Shown: positions 35,274 to 44,774, numbered from the stretch's first letter. The stretch: 64,000 nt of DNA from Streptomyces sp. TLI_235 (GCA_002300355.1 NSGV01000001.1:2666001-2730000), one strand, 5' to 3'. The notes: a model not told the origin generated them from the letters alone. Numbers and translations: made by a program.

Positions 35274-37856
35274 GTGAGCCAGCAGACGGCCCCGACCCGC
35301 TCGCGCGGCCGCGAGGCGACGGCCCCGGACCAGGCCGCGGCGCCGGCAGCCGGACGCGCCCCCGGCCGCGAGGCGGCCGCCGCCCTGCTCGCCGCCGTGC
35401 TGTCCATGGCGGCGTTCTGCCTGGCCGCGGCGGTGCGCGGGACGTACCCGTTCGGCGCCCGGTCGCGGGCGGTGAACGACCTCGGCAACCAGTTCGTGCC
35501 GTTCCACGCCCACCTGTGGGACCTGGTGCACGGCCGGGGCGGCGGCGACCTGCTGTTCAACTGGAACAGCGGTTACGGCTCGCCCTTCCTGGGGGACTTC
35601 GTCACCTACCTGACGAACCCGTTCTCCTGGCTGGTCGGGCTCTTCCCCCGGGACGCCGTCAACCTCCCCGTGTTCCTCGTCACCCTGCTGAGCATCGGCC
35701 TCGGCTCCGCCACGATGACGGTGCTGCTCGGCCGCCTGGTGCCGGGCAACCCGTGGCCGCGCGCGCTGCTCGCGGTCGGCTACGGGCTCTGCGCCTGGGT
35801 GCTGAACGACGGCTCGCCCGATCCGATGTGGATGTGGGGCCTGGTCTCGCTGCCGTCGATCGGCCTGGCCTGCGACTGGTGCCTGCGCGGCCGCCGCTGG
35901 GCGCTCGGCACGCTGCTGGTCGCCGTCGCCTGGGCGGGCAACTTCTACACCGCGGCGATGGCGACCATCGCCGCCGGCCTGGTGCTGCTGCTGCGTCTCG
36001 CGCTGGCCGGCACCCCGTGGCGGGAGCGGCTGCACGCGGCCGGCCGGGCGGCCGGGATGCTCACCGTCGGGGTGCTGCTGGCGGCGCCGGCGACGACGGT
36101 CTCGCTGAAGGCCAGCAAGGCCTCGCAGCCGGCCCCGCCCGCGACCTACGAGGGCGCGCCGGGCCTCACCGGCTACCTGGCGCAGCTGCTGCCCGGCGGG
36201 CGCTCGGACCACTCGGTGCCGAACCTGTTCGTCGGCATGCTCGGCCTGCTGCTGGTGGCCTCGCTTCCGTTCAACCGGAAGGTCCGCCCGGCCGAGCGGA
36301 TCGGCTGGTACGTCCTGCTGGTGCTGGTCGGGGCGAGCTTCGTCTGGGAGCCGACCATCCTGCTGTGGCACGGGCTGGCGATCCCCAACGGCAGCCCGTA
36401 CCGGGCGTCGTTCGTGCTGAGCGGGCTGCTGGTGATGGCGGCCTGGGCCTCGCTCGCCCGGCGGCCGGACGTGCGGGCGCTGCTGGGCGGCGCCGGGCTG
36501 GTCGCCCTGCTGGCGCTGGCCGGGCACGGGCAGAGCTCGGTCCGCTGGTCGACCTGGATCGAGGTCGGGGCGGGCGGCGCCCTGCTGCTGGGTGCGCTGC
36601 TGGCGCTCGCGCGGTGGCGCACGCGCCCGCTCGTACGCCGGTCGGCGGGCGCGGTGCTGGTGCTCACCGTCTTCGCCGGGGCGGTGCACACCGCGGCCGC
36701 GGTGACCGAGATCCGCGACCGGCTGCCGTTCTACCAGCCGCGCACCACGATGTCCGCGCAGTCGCTGGCCGCCGCCGGGGCGCTGCGCGCGGAGGACGAC
36801 TGGCCGCACAGCCGCACCGACCCGGGCCCGCACGAGTTCGCCAACAACGACCCGCTGCTGCTGGGCGGCCAGGGCGGCTCGTACTACAGCAGCTACCTGC
36901 CCGCGGTGACCGCCGGGATGCTGCAGGGGCTCGGCGCCGGCTGGTACATCCAGGGGCGGCACACCCTCAGTCCGGCCGACCCGGTCGGGCGGGCGCTGTT
37001 CGGTGTCACCACGTACCTGGACTCCACCGGCGGCCAGGGCGGCTTCGCGGTGAAGCACGCCCCGGCGGCTCCGCTGGTCACCCTGCACCCGACGGCGGCC
37101 CCGGACACCCGCTCGGTGTGGAGCCGCCAGGAGTCGCTGCTCGGCGCCCGGGTGTACGAGACCCCGGCCCCCGAGTGGACGGCGGGGCCGCGGCCGGTCC
37201 GTTCCGCGGGCGGCTGGCGCGTCCCGGCGACGCCGAAGGGCGGCACCTGGACGACCTTCACCGCCGCCTGCACCCCCGGGCGCACCGCCTACCTGTACGC
37301 GCCGTGGCTGGGCGGCACGGTGATGGGCGCGGGCGGCAAGTACACCAGTTGGGGCAAGCAGCCGATGACCGCGATGCCGATCCGCGAGCTCGGTCCGGTG
37401 CCCGCCGACGGGCGGGTGACCGTCCAGCTGCGGGCTGCGGTCGGGGCGGAGATCCCCGAGCTGCCGCTCGGCTGCCTGGACCGCGCCGCGCTGGACTCCG
37501 CGCTGCACGGCCTGCGCGGGGCGACGGAGGTCACCGCGGGCGGGCACACGCTCACCGCCGCGCTGCCGGCCGGCTCCACCGGCACCGCGCTGATCTCGGT
37601 GCCGGCCGTGGACGGCTGGCGCTGCTCGGTGGACGGCGGTCCGGCGAGGGCCCCCCGGTCGGTGCTCGGCATGATGGGCGTCGACCTGGGCACGGGCGCC
37701 TCCGAGGTCTCCTGCGGCTACCGCCCGCCGGGTCTGCTGCCGGGTCTGGCGGCGAGCGGAGCGGCCGCGGCGGTGCTGCTGGGCGTGGTGCTGCTCACGC
37801 GGCTGCGGCGCCGGAACGGCCGGGCGGCCGACGGCGGACCGGTACCATCTGTGTGA
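35274..37856 (+). CDS. YfhO family multi-pass membrane protein (GT-C type glycosyltransferase)
   Basis: The 860-residue integral membrane protein starts with a hydrophobic helix (about 37-55), then NDLGNQFVPFHAHLWDLVHG and FNWNSGYGSPFLGDFVTYLTNPFSWLVGLFP, the loop signature of YfhO proteins. About a dozen membrane helices follow, then a long extracytoplasmic region (about 475-830) and a last helix. In Bacillus and Listeria, YfhO transfers a sugar from a lipid carrier to lipoteichoic acid, with CsbB (GT2) making the lipid-linked sugar and GtcA (GtrA family) flipping it. The next two genes here are exactly a GT2 and a GtrA protein. GTG 35274 has AGGAG upstream. The acceptor in this organism is unknown. 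Confidence 0.85.
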   Translation: MSQQTAPTRSRGREATAPDQAAAPAAGRAPGREAAAALLAAVLSMAAFCLAAAVRGTYPFGARSRAVNDLGNQFVPFHAHLWDLVHGRGGGDLLFNWNSGYGSPFLGDFVTYLTNPFSWLVGLFPRDAVNLPVFLVTLLSIGLGSATMTVLLGRLVPGNPWPRALLAVGYGLCAWVLNDGSPDPMWMWGLVSLPSIGLACDWCLRGRRWALGTLLVAVAWAGNFYTAAMATIAAGLVLLLRLALAGTPWRERLHAAGRAAGMLTVGVLLAAPATTVSLKASKASQPAPPATYEGAPGLTGYLAQLLPGGRSDHSVPNLFVGMLGLLLVASLPFNRKVRPAERIGWYVLLVLVGASFVWEPTILLWHGLAIPNGSPYRASFVLSGLLVMAAWASLARRPDVRALLGGAGLVALLALAGHGQSSVRWSTWIEVGAGGALLLGALLALARWRTRPLVRRSAGAVLVLTVFAGAVHTAAAVTEIRDRLPFYQPRTTMSAQSLAAAGALRAEDDWPHSRTDPGPHEFANNDPLLLGGQGGSYYSSYLPAVTAGMLQGLGAGWYIQGRHTLSPADPVGRALFGVTTYLDSTGGQGGFAVKHAPAAPLVTLHPTAAPDTRSVWSRQESLLGARVYETPAPEWTAGPRPVRSAGGWRVPATPKGGTWTTFTAACTPGRTAYLYAPWLGGTVMGAGGKYTSWGKQPMTAMPIRELGPVPADGRVTVQLRAAVGAEIPELPLGCLDRAALDSALHGLRGATEVTAGGHTLTAALPAGSTGTALISVPAVDGWRCSVDGGPARAPRSVLGMMGVDLGTGASEVSCGYRPPGLLPGLAASGAAAAVLLGVVLLTRLRRRNGRAADGGPVPSV

Positions 37857-37925
37857 AATCAGACAGGCAGGGTTGAGGGGTCCGTGCTTTCGGCCGCCGA
37901 CTGCGTCGAGGCCGGAGGTGGACTG

Positions 37926-38894
37926 GTGCGGCTGTCCGTGGTGGTGCCCTGTTACAACGAGGAGGCGGTGGTCGAGCTCTTCGACACCGCGATCCGCGCA
38001 AGCCTGGACGCCCTGCCCGTCGAGTACGAGCTCTGCTACGTCGACGACGGCAGCGCGGACGGCACCCTGGAGCGGCTGCGCAAGATCGCCGCGGAGTACC
38101 CCGACACCACCCGCTACGTCTCCTTCAGCCGGAACTTCGGCAAGGAGGCGGGCATGCTCGCCGGCCTGCGCGAGGCGACCGGTGACGCGGTGGTCCTGAT
38201 GGACGCCGACCTGCAGCACCCGCCGGAGCTGATCGAGCGGATGCTGGAGCTGTACGACCGCGGCCACGACCAGGTGATCGCGCGCCGCACCCGGGAGGGC
38301 GACCGCCCCGTCCGCTCGGCGGTCAGCCGGCTCTACTACCGGCTCGTCAACCGCTGGGTGGACGTCGAACTCCAGGACGGCGTCGGCGACTTCCGTCTGC
38401 TGTCACGGGCGGCGGTGGACGCGCTGCTGTCGCTGCCGGAGTACAACCGGTTCTCCAAGGGCCTGTTCTCCTGGATCGGCTTCGACACCGTCACCTTCGA
38501 CTACGAGAACGTGGCCCGCGAGGCCGGCGAGACCAAGTGGCGGTTCGGCGCCCTGCTCAACTACGGCATGGACGGCCTGATCTCGTTCAACAACCGGCCG
38601 CTGCGGATCGCCATCTACCTGGGCCTGGCGCTGGTCGGCGTGGCGGCGCTGTACGCGGCGTGGATCACCGGCGTGGCCCTGGTGGACGGCGTGGACTCCC
38701 CCGGCTACGTCACCCTGATCGTGGCCATCGTGGGTCTGGGCGGCCTGCAGATGGTGATGCTCGGTCTGATCGGCGAGTACATCGGCCGGATCTACTACGA
38801 GACCAAGCGGCGACCGCACTTCCTGGTCAAGGAGACCAATGTGCCGCGGGCCGCGTTCCGCGCCGAGAGCCACCGCGCCGGGGAGACGGTGTGA
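37926..38894 (+). CDS. GT2 family polyprenyl-phosphate glycosyltransferase
   Basis: The 322-residue protein resembles dolichol-phosphate mannosyltransferase/CsbB: a GT-A domain with LSVVVPCYNEEAVVE, YVDDGSADGT, FSRNFGKEAGMLAGL, the DxD motif MDADLQHPP (93-95) and DVGDFRLLSR-type acceptor region (DGVGDFRLLSRAAVDAL), then two membrane helices (about 222-245 and 258-285). It is predicted to load a sugar onto undecaprenyl phosphate. I choose GTG 37926 because GGAGG lies 7 bases before it; GTG 37884 is in frame with a weaker site. Its stop overlaps the GtrA start as GTGTGA. Confidence 0.9.
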   Translation: MRLSVVVPCYNEEAVVELFDTAIRASLDALPVEYELCYVDDGSADGTLERLRKIAAEYPDTTRYVSFSRNFGKEAGMLAGLREATGDAVVLMDADLQHPPELIERMLELYDRGHDQVIARRTREGDRPVRSAVSRLYYRLVNRWVDVELQDGVGDFRLLSRAAVDALLSLPEYNRFSKGLFSWIGFDTVTFDYENVAREAGETKWRFGALLNYGMDGLISFNNRPLRIAIYLGLALVGVAALYAAWITGVALVDGVDSPGYVTLIVAIVGLGGLQMVMLGLIGEYIGRIYYETKRRPHFLVKETNVPRAAFRAESHRAGETV

Positions 38895-39340
38895 GGCAGC
38901 AGCTGTGGCAGGTCGTCAGGTTCGGCCTGGTCGGTGTCGTCAACACGGGCACCTTCTACCTGCTGTACCTGGCGTTCCATCCGTACCTGCCGTACTTCGC
39001 GGCGTTCAGCGCGGCGTTCTTCCTGAGCATGGTCGGCTCGTTCTTCCTGAACACGTACTTCACCTACCGCACCCGGCCGACCTGGCGGAAGTTCCTGCTC
39101 TTCCCGCTGCCGAACATCACCAACTACCTGGTGCAGAGCGGCGGGGTGTTCGCGCTGGTGGAGTGGGTGCGGGTGGACGACCGGATCGCGCCGCTGCTGG
39201 CTGCGGCGGTCGCGATCCCGATCACCTTCGTGCTGTCGCGGATGGTGCTGACGGGGCGGGGCCCGGGCCCCGCCGCCGGGTCAGCGCAGGGTGACGACCT
39301 CGGCCCGGCGCCCGTCCGGGTTGAGGTGGTGGAGCAGTAG
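38891..39340 (+). CDS. GtrA family membrane protein (lipid-linked sugar flippase)
   Basis: The 149-residue protein has four predicted membrane helices (VVRFGLVGVVNTGTFYLLYL, YFAAFSAAFFLSMVGSFFLN, FLLFPLPNITNYLVQSGGVF and APLLAAAVAIPITFVLSRMV) and the GtrA hallmark of an N-terminal RFGLVG. GtrA/GtcA proteins move undecaprenyl-phosphate-linked sugars across the membrane. GTG 38891 overlaps the GT2 stop, so translation is coupled. Its last 60 bases overlap the end of the convergent protease gene, so the C-terminal tail (SAQGDDLGPAPVRVEVVEQ) is coded on both strands. Confidence 0.88.
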   Translation: MRQQLWQVVRFGLVGVVNTGTFYLLYLAFHPYLPYFAAFSAAFFLSMVGSFFLNTYFTYRTRPTWRKFLLFPLPNITNYLVQSGGVFALVEWVRVDDRIAPLLAAAVAIPITFVLSRMVLTGRGPGPAAGSAQGDDLGPAPVRVEVVEQ

Positions 39341-42300
39341 CAGCCGGGCCGCACCGTCCGCCCGGGCCACCCGCAGGACGCTGCCCGGGTGTTCCGGAAC
39401 GACGAGGGCGGCCGGGCCGTCGGTGCCGTCGCGGACGTCCAGTGCGGGGTGCAGCACGTCCAGGGCCAGGGCCGGCCGGCCGCCGGTGAGGCCGATCGCG
39501 CCGAGCGCGTCCTGCTCGCTCGGCGCGCCCGGCAGCGCCTGGCCCGTCCACAGCGCGTAGTGGACGGTGCTCGCGCCGGGCCTCAGCCCCGGCAGCGCGG
39601 AGAGCCGGACGGGCAGCACCAGCGCGTCGCCGTCGAGCAGGCCGGTGTCGGTGTCGCCCCAGCGGGCGTTCAGCGGCTGGACGTCCAACTCCTTGCCGGT
39701 GCGGGCGTCCCGGGTGCGGGCCACCAGGACGTCGCTGCCGCGCAGCCGGTCGGCGGCGACGATCGCGTCCGTCCTGCCGTCGCCGTCGGTGTCCAGCGAG
39801 GCGCGCACCCCGAACATGCCGACCGGGCTCGCGGCCGGGCCCCACAGTGCGGCGGCCAGGTAGAGGGTGCCCTCGGCGAGCGGGTCGCCGTGCGCCGGGG
39901 CGTCGCTGGCCGCGCCCGCGTACCGCAGGTTGGCGGCGCGCTCGCCGGGCCGCTCCACGCAGATGTCGTCCGCGTCGCCGCCGTCCGCGCAGTCCGGCCA
40001 GCGGGCGGCGTCGCCGCCGAACACGAAGGCGCTGAGCAGGCCGACGCCGTCGGTGGTCGAGGCGGCCGAGCCGGCCAGCGCGAGCATGGTCGCGCCGGCC
40101 CGGCCTGCGGCGAGCTGCGGCCCGGCGGTGTACTGCGAGGCGGCCCGGGGGGCGGCGAACAGCGGCACCCGCAGCTGCGGCACCTCGGCGCCGACCGGGG
40201 TCAGCAGCAGCCGGCCGGAGAGCTCGCCGCGGTAGCTGCGGGCACGGCCGGCCTGGACGAGGTCGAGGGTCGGGTCGGGGGCGCGGTCGAGGCTGCCCGG
40301 CACCCGCAGGATGACGGTGACCCGGGCGGTGCCGCCGGGGTCGACGGTGACCTGCGCCGGGCTGAGCCCGAAGGAGGCGCCGGGCAGCTCGGTCGCGGCG
40401 GCGTAGCCGGTGGTGTAGGTGAGCGGGGCGTCGCCGTGGTTGCGGATCTCCACCTGGCGTTCGAGCGCGAGGGGCCCGGTGACCTCGACCGGGCCGAAGG
40501 AGAGGCCGACCGCGCCGTCGACCGCGCCCTCGCCCGCCGCGTAGGCGACCGCCGGGGTGGTGACGGCGCCGTCCACCCGGGCCCGGCCGGCGCCGGTGCG
40601 CTCCGGGCCGTGCACGGGGCTGGCCGGGTCGGCGGCGAGCCGGGTGTCGACGGCGGTGTTCATCAGCGCGGCCTTGATCTCGGCGACCGGCCAGTCGGGG
40701 TGGGCGGCCCGGACGAGGGCGGCGAGGCCGGAGGCGTGCGGGGCGGCCATGGAGGTGCCGTCCTCGCGCATGCCGCCGCTGCCACTGCCGGCCTTGGCCG
40801 ACCAGATTGTCTCGCCGGGGGCCGCGAGGTCGGGCTTGACGATGCCCGGCTCCCCGATGCCGCGGGAGGTGAACGGGGTGAGGGTGTCGGTGCGCTCCGG
40901 CCGGTCCTGGGAGACCGCGCCGTGCAGGGTGTTGCCGGGGGCGGCCAGCTGCACCCGGACGGGGCCGTCGGCCATCGCCGCGGTGAGCCGCTCGGCGTCG
41001 CTGCGGGCCAGCAGGACGGCGGGGATCCGGTCGTCGCCGGCGATCTCGGCGAGCGACTCGCCGTCCGCGGCGAACAGCGTGCCGACCGCGCCGGCGTCGG
41101 CGGCGTGGTCGGCGCGCAGGGCGGAGCCGCAGGCCCGGTCGGCGTCCTTGCTGCGCCAGCCGAGGACGGCGATCCTGCCCTTGAGCCGGGCGGCGTCGGC
41201 CGCACTGAAGGCGGTGCAGCCGTCCTCCTGGTCGGCGGGCCGCGCGAGGTCGGCGGTGACGTCCCGGGTGGACCAGCCGGTGTACTCGGCGCTCCAGTGG
41301 CCGGGGACGACGCCCGCGGCCGACTCGGGGGCGAGCACCCGGATGCCGTCCCCGTCCCCGTGCGCGTCGACGGAGGCGGCGACGGTGAGCACCCGGGCGG
41401 CGGTGCCGGGGCTGCCGCCGATCCCGTACAGGTCGCCCTCGTTGCCGGCCGAGGCGACCACCACGGTGCCCAGCGCGGAGAGCCGGTCGGCGGCCAGCGA
41501 GTCGGCGTCGTCGGGGCTGCCGAAGGCGCTGCCGAGCGAGAGGTTGACCACGTCGAGTCGGTCGGAGAGGTCGCCGTCGCCGTTCGGGTCGGCGGCCAGG
41601 TCGAAGGCCTGGGCGAGCTGGTCGGTGGAGCCGTCGCAGCCGAAGACGCGCAGCGCGTACAGGGCGGCGCCGGGGGCGGCGCCGGGGCCGACGGCGAACG
41701 CGGCCGGGTCGAGGCCGGCCCGGTAGGGGCCGCGGTAGGGCTTGCCGTCCTTGGTGACGCCGAGGCCGGCGGCGGTGCCGGCGACATGGGTGCCGTGGCC
41801 GTTGGCGGCGCAGTCGATCGGGTTGGCGTCCGGGTGCGGGACGGGCTGGTGGTGCGGGGAGGACGGGTCCGGGTTGTAGTCGTCGCCGACCAGGTCGCGG
41901 CCGCCGATCACCTTGGCGTTCGGGAAGAGCGCGGCCGGGGCGGGCTCGGCGCCGTCGACGGCGGCGAACGCCTCGGGGGTGCCGGGGCCGCCGAAGTCGG
42001 CGTGGGTGTAGTCGATGCCGGAGTCGACGATGCCGATCCGCACGCCGGCGCCGGTGTTGCCGCTCGGCCCGGACCAGACGTCGGGGGCGCCGGTCAGTGG
42101 GACGGAGTGGGCGTTGGCCCGCCGCTTGAGGGTCACCGGGTGGACGGCGCGCACCCCGGGCAGCGCGGCGAGGGCCGGCAGCGCGCCGGCAGGCACGGTG
42201 ACGGCGACGCCGCTGAGCAGTGTCCGGGTGCGGTAGACCACCTTGGCCCCGGGGACGGCCCGGCGGACGCCGTCCGCCAGCCGGTCGACGGCCTGCGCGG

Positions 42301-42547
42301 CGCGGGCCCGCTGTTCGGCGCCGGCCGCGGCCGCGGCGGCCCGGACGGCGTCCGGGGAGCGCCGCTGCCGCCGGGCGTCGGTGGCGGCCCGCTGCCAGGC
42401 GGGCGCCACGGCCTCGGTGCCGAGTTCGAGCAGGACGGTCACCGGGCGGCCGGGCGGGGTGGGGGCCCGCCCAGCCTCGGGTGAGGCCCAGGCAGCGGGG
42501 GCGGCGAAGGTGACGAGGGCGAGCGCGAGAGCTGCGGACGTACGCAC
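39281..42547 (-). CDS. Secreted subtilisin-like serine protease (S8) with PA domain
   Basis: The 1088-residue protein begins with a Sec signal peptide (MRTSAALALALVTFAAPAAWA, cleavage after about residue 21) and an I9-type propeptide (about 35-145, VVYRTRTLLSGVAVTVPAGAL). The catalytic triad is visible: Asp175 in GIVDSGID, His251 in GHGTHVAGT, Ser599 in GTSMAAPHASG, with the oxyanion Asn in SAGNEGD. A protease-associated (PA) insertion lies between His and Ser (about 400-540). C-terminal domains are Fn3-like. GTG start 42547 has GGGGAG upstream. It is an exported degradative protease, typical of Streptomyces. Its 3' end overlaps gtrA on the other strand. Confidence 0.93.
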   Translation of the reverse strand: MRTSAALALALVTFAAPAAWASPEAGRAPTPPGRPVTVLLELGTEAVAPAWQRAATDARRQRRSPDAVRAAAAAAGAEQRARAAQAVDRLADGVRRAVPGAKVVYRTRTLLSGVAVTVPAGALPALAALPGVRAVHPVTLKRRANAHSVPLTGAPDVWSGPSGNTGAGVRIGIVDSGIDYTHADFGGPGTPEAFAAVDGAEPAPAALFPNAKVIGGRDLVGDDYNPDPSSPHHQPVPHPDANPIDCAANGHGTHVAGTAAGLGVTKDGKPYRGPYRAGLDPAAFAVGPGAAPGAALYALRVFGCDGSTDQLAQAFDLAADPNGDGDLSDRLDVVNLSLGSAFGSPDDADSLAADRLSALGTVVVASAGNEGDLYGIGGSPGTAARVLTVAASVDAHGDGDGIRVLAPESAAGVVPGHWSAEYTGWSTRDVTADLARPADQEDGCTAFSAADAARLKGRIAVLGWRSKDADRACGSALRADHAADAGAVGTLFAADGESLAEIAGDDRIPAVLLARSDAERLTAAMADGPVRVQLAAPGNTLHGAVSQDRPERTDTLTPFTSRGIGEPGIVKPDLAAPGETIWSAKAGSGSGGMREDGTSMAAPHASGLAALVRAAHPDWPVAEIKAALMNTAVDTRLAADPASPVHGPERTGAGRARVDGAVTTPAVAYAAGEGAVDGAVGLSFGPVEVTGPLALERQVEIRNHGDAPLTYTTGYAAATELPGASFGLSPAQVTVDPGGTARVTVILRVPGSLDRAPDPTLDLVQAGRARSYRGELSGRLLLTPVGAEVPQLRVPLFAAPRAASQYTAGPQLAAGRAGATMLALAGSAASTTDGVGLLSAFVFGGDAARWPDCADGGDADDICVERPGERAANLRYAGAASDAPAHGDPLAEGTLYLAAALWGPAASPVGMFGVRASLDTDGDGRTDAIVAADRLRGSDVLVARTRDARTGKELDVQPLNARWGDTDTGLLDGDALVLPVRLSALPGLRPGASTVHYALWTGQALPGAPSEQDALGAIGLTGGRPALALDVLHPALDVRDGTDGPAALVVPEHPGSVLRVARADGAARLLLLHHLNPDGRRAEVVTLR

Positions 42548-42732
42548 GGGAGCGGTCTCCCCGGCAGGGGTGGCCTGATCGTGCGGCCGCCCGCACCGCG
42601 CGGACGTCGATCCCCCTCCAGACGCCCCAAATTAGGATCATCGCGCCGGGTGGGGCGAGCCGTTTCGCTCGTCGGGGCCGACTGTGCACTCGACTGGGTG
42701 ACGGTGCGTCAGTCTTTCGGCCCAATCGGGCG

Positions 42733-42888
42733 TCAGCCCAGGTGGTGGCCCGTCACCCCGCCGTTGTCGCGGCGGTCCAGGGAGCGCTGCAGGGCGTCGG
42801 CGGCGAAGCGCGGCGTCTGCTCGGTGCGCCGGCGGCGGCGCGGGGCACGGGGGGCGGGGGCGGTGGGGGCGGGGGCGGTGTGGGGCAT
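42733..42888 (-). CDS. Unrecognised 51-residue basic protein
   Basis: [24 protein letters not shown]... is followed by TPRFAADALQRSLDRRDNG and ends GHHLG. It has a Pro/Ala/Arg-rich start and a short helix. AAGGAG lies 5 bases before the ATG at 42888, and nearly every codon ends in G or C, so it is a real gene. It has no cysteine or membrane segment. It sits alone between the protease and serA, on the same strand. I do not know its function. Confidence 0.7.
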   Translation of the reverse strand: MPHTAPAPTAPAPRAPRRRRRTEQTPRFAADALQRSLDRRDNGGVTGHHLG

Positions 42889-43193
42889 ACCGGCTCCTTG
42901 GTGCGTGCGCCCGCAACAGGGCGCGAAGAACGGGGGAGGGTGGGTACGCCGGGCAGGGATCGCCTGCCGATGCGCGTACAGGCCCACACGGGCCGACACC
43001 CTGGGCTTGCAGGGGTGGCTCACCGTATGGCCCTTTCACGGTACGACGCCGGGCCCGGGATGTCTGCACGAATAGTTGGATTTCCTAGTATCTGAGACGC
43101 GAACGCCGGCTAACACGGTGTCCGGGCCCCGGAAAACGCCTGGGCCCGGACCGCCGTGGCGGTCCGGGCCCAGGTCACAGCCTTGACGGAGGC
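42889..43193. other. Gap between the 51-aa gene and serA
   Basis: This 305-bp gap contains the serA terminator at its right end and the promoter and ribosome site of the 51-residue gene at its left. Nothing else is recognisable. Confidence 0.5.
43131..43174 (-). terminator. Terminator of serA
   Basis: A perfect 17-bp inverted repeat (43139-43155 with 43158-43174) is followed on the minus strand by CGTTTTCC. It is 20 bases after the serA stop. Confidence 0.85.
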
Positions 43194-44774
43194 TCAGCCG
43201 AGGTTCACCGCGCGGGCGAACTTGGCGCCGATCTCCGCGGCGATGGCGTTCAGCACGTCCTGCGAGATCTCGCTGTCGACGGTGATCGAGGCGAGCGCTC
43301 CGGAGCCGTCCCGGGCGACCTGCATGCCGGCGATGTTGATGCCGGCGTCGCCGAGGATGCGGCCGAGGGTGCCGACCACGCCGGGGCGGTCCTCGTAGGT
43401 GAAGAAGGCCATGTGGTCGGTGAGCGCCACGTCCACGTCGAAGCCGTCGACGCCGACGATCTTCTGGGTCTGCTTCGGACCGGAGAGCGTGCCCGAGATG
43501 GCCACCTCCTCGCCGTTGGCCAGGGTGCCGCGGACGGTGATGACGTTGCGGTGCTCGGGCGACTCGCTGGAGGTCGTCAGCCGGACCTCCACACCGCGCT
43601 CCTGCGCGAACAGCGGGGCGTTGACGTAGGACACCGTCTCCGCCACCACGTCCTCGAACACACCCTTCAGGGCGGAGAGTTCGAGCACCTTGACGTCGTG
43701 CTGGGTGATCTCGCCGCGGACCTCGACGTCGAGACGGACGGCCACCTCGCCGGCCAGAGCGGTGAAGATCCGGCCGAGCTTCTCGGCGAGCGGCAGGCCC
43801 GGGCGGACGTCCTCGGCGATGACGCCGCCCTGGACGTTGACCGCGTCCGGCACCAGTTCGCCGGCGAGCGCGAGGCGCACCGACCTGGCGACGGCGATGC
43901 CGGCCTTCTCCTGGGCCTCGTCGGTGGAGGCGCCCAGGTGCGGGGTGGCGACCACGTTGTCGAAGGCGAACAGCGGCGAGTCGGTGCACGGCTCCTTGGC
44001 GTACACGTCCAGGCCGGCGCCGGCCACCCGGCCGTCGCGCAGGGCGCTCGCGAGCGCGGCCTCGTCGACGATGCCGCCGCGGGCGGCGTTGACGATCCGC
44101 ACGGTCGGCTTGACCTTGTGCAGCGCCTCGTCGCCGATCAGGCCGATCGTCTCGGGGGTCTTCGGGAGGTGGACGGTGATGAAGTCCGACACCTCCAGCA
44201 GCTCCTCCAGCGAGACCAGCTTGACGCCCATCTGGGCCGCGCGGGCGGCCTGGATGTAGGGGTCGTACGCGACGATCTTCATGCCGAAGGCCGACATGCG
44301 CTGCGCGACCAGGACACCGATGCGGCCGAGGCCGACGACGCCGAGCACCTTCTCGGAGAGCTCGACGCCGGTGTACTTGTTGCGCTTCCACTCGCCCTGC
44401 TTGAGCGCGGCGTTGGCCGGCGCGATGTGCCGGGCGCTGGCGATCAGCAGACCGCAGGCGAGCTCGGCGGCGGTGACGATGTTGGAGGTCGGCGCGTTCA
44501 CGACCATCACGCCGGCCTTGGTGGCGGCGGAGACGTCGACGTTGTCCAGGCCGACACCGGCGCGGGCGACGACCTTCAGCCGCTTCGCCGCGGTCAGCGC
44601 CTCCGCGTCCACCTTGGTGGCGGAGCGGATGAGGATCGCGTCCACGTCCGTGATGGCGGTCAGCAGCTCGGTGCGGTCCGCGCCGTTGCAGTGGCGGATC
44701 TCGAAGTCGGGGCCAAGGGCGTCGACGGTGGCGGGCGACAGCTCTTCGGCGATGAGTACTACGGATTTGCTCAC
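43194..44774 (-). CDS. serA: D-3-phosphoglycerate dehydrogenase
   Basis: SerA oxidises 3-phosphoglycerate, the first step of serine synthesis. The 526-residue long-form enzyme (mycobacterial type) has VVARAGVGLDNVDV, the NAD motif GVVGLGRIGVLVAQR, NAARGGIVDEAAL, and the catalytic ATPHLGASTDEAQEKAG with its His. It also has the extra intervening (ASB) domain (about 315-450) and a C-terminal ACT domain (FFTYEDRPGVVGTLGRILGDAGINIAGMQVAR) that gives serine feedback inhibition. GTG start 44774. It is monocistronic; downstream of ilvC on the same strand but 217 bases away. Confidence 0.96.
   Translation of the reverse strand: MSKSVVLIAEELSPATVDALGPDFEIRHCNGADRTELLTAITDVDAILIRSATKVDAEALTAAKRLKVVARAGVGLDNVDVSAATKAGVMVVNAPTSNIVTAAELACGLLIASARHIAPANAALKQGEWKRNKYTGVELSEKVLGVVGLGRIGVLVAQRMSAFGMKIVAYDPYIQAARAAQMGVKLVSLEELLEVSDFITVHLPKTPETIGLIGDEALHKVKPTVRIVNAARGGIVDEAALASALRDGRVAGAGLDVYAKEPCTDSPLFAFDNVVATPHLGASTDEAQEKAGIAVARSVRLALAGELVPDAVNVQGGVIAEDVRPGLPLAEKLGRIFTALAGEVAVRLDVEVRGEITQHDVKVLELSALKGVFEDVVAETVSYVNAPLFAQERGVEVRLTTSSESPEHRNVITVRGTLANGEEVAISGTLSGPKQTQKIVGVDGFDVDVALTDHMAFFTYEDRPGVVGTLGRILGDAGINIAGMQVARDGSGALASITVDSEISQDVLNAIAAEIGAKFARAVNLG

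Noticed and set aside
32946..38267. Very long open frame antisense to the deacetylase, YfhO and GT2 genes
   Set aside because: High G/C removes stops from antisense frames. The frame has no domain motifs, and the plus-strand genes have clear family signatures, ribosome sites and codon bias.
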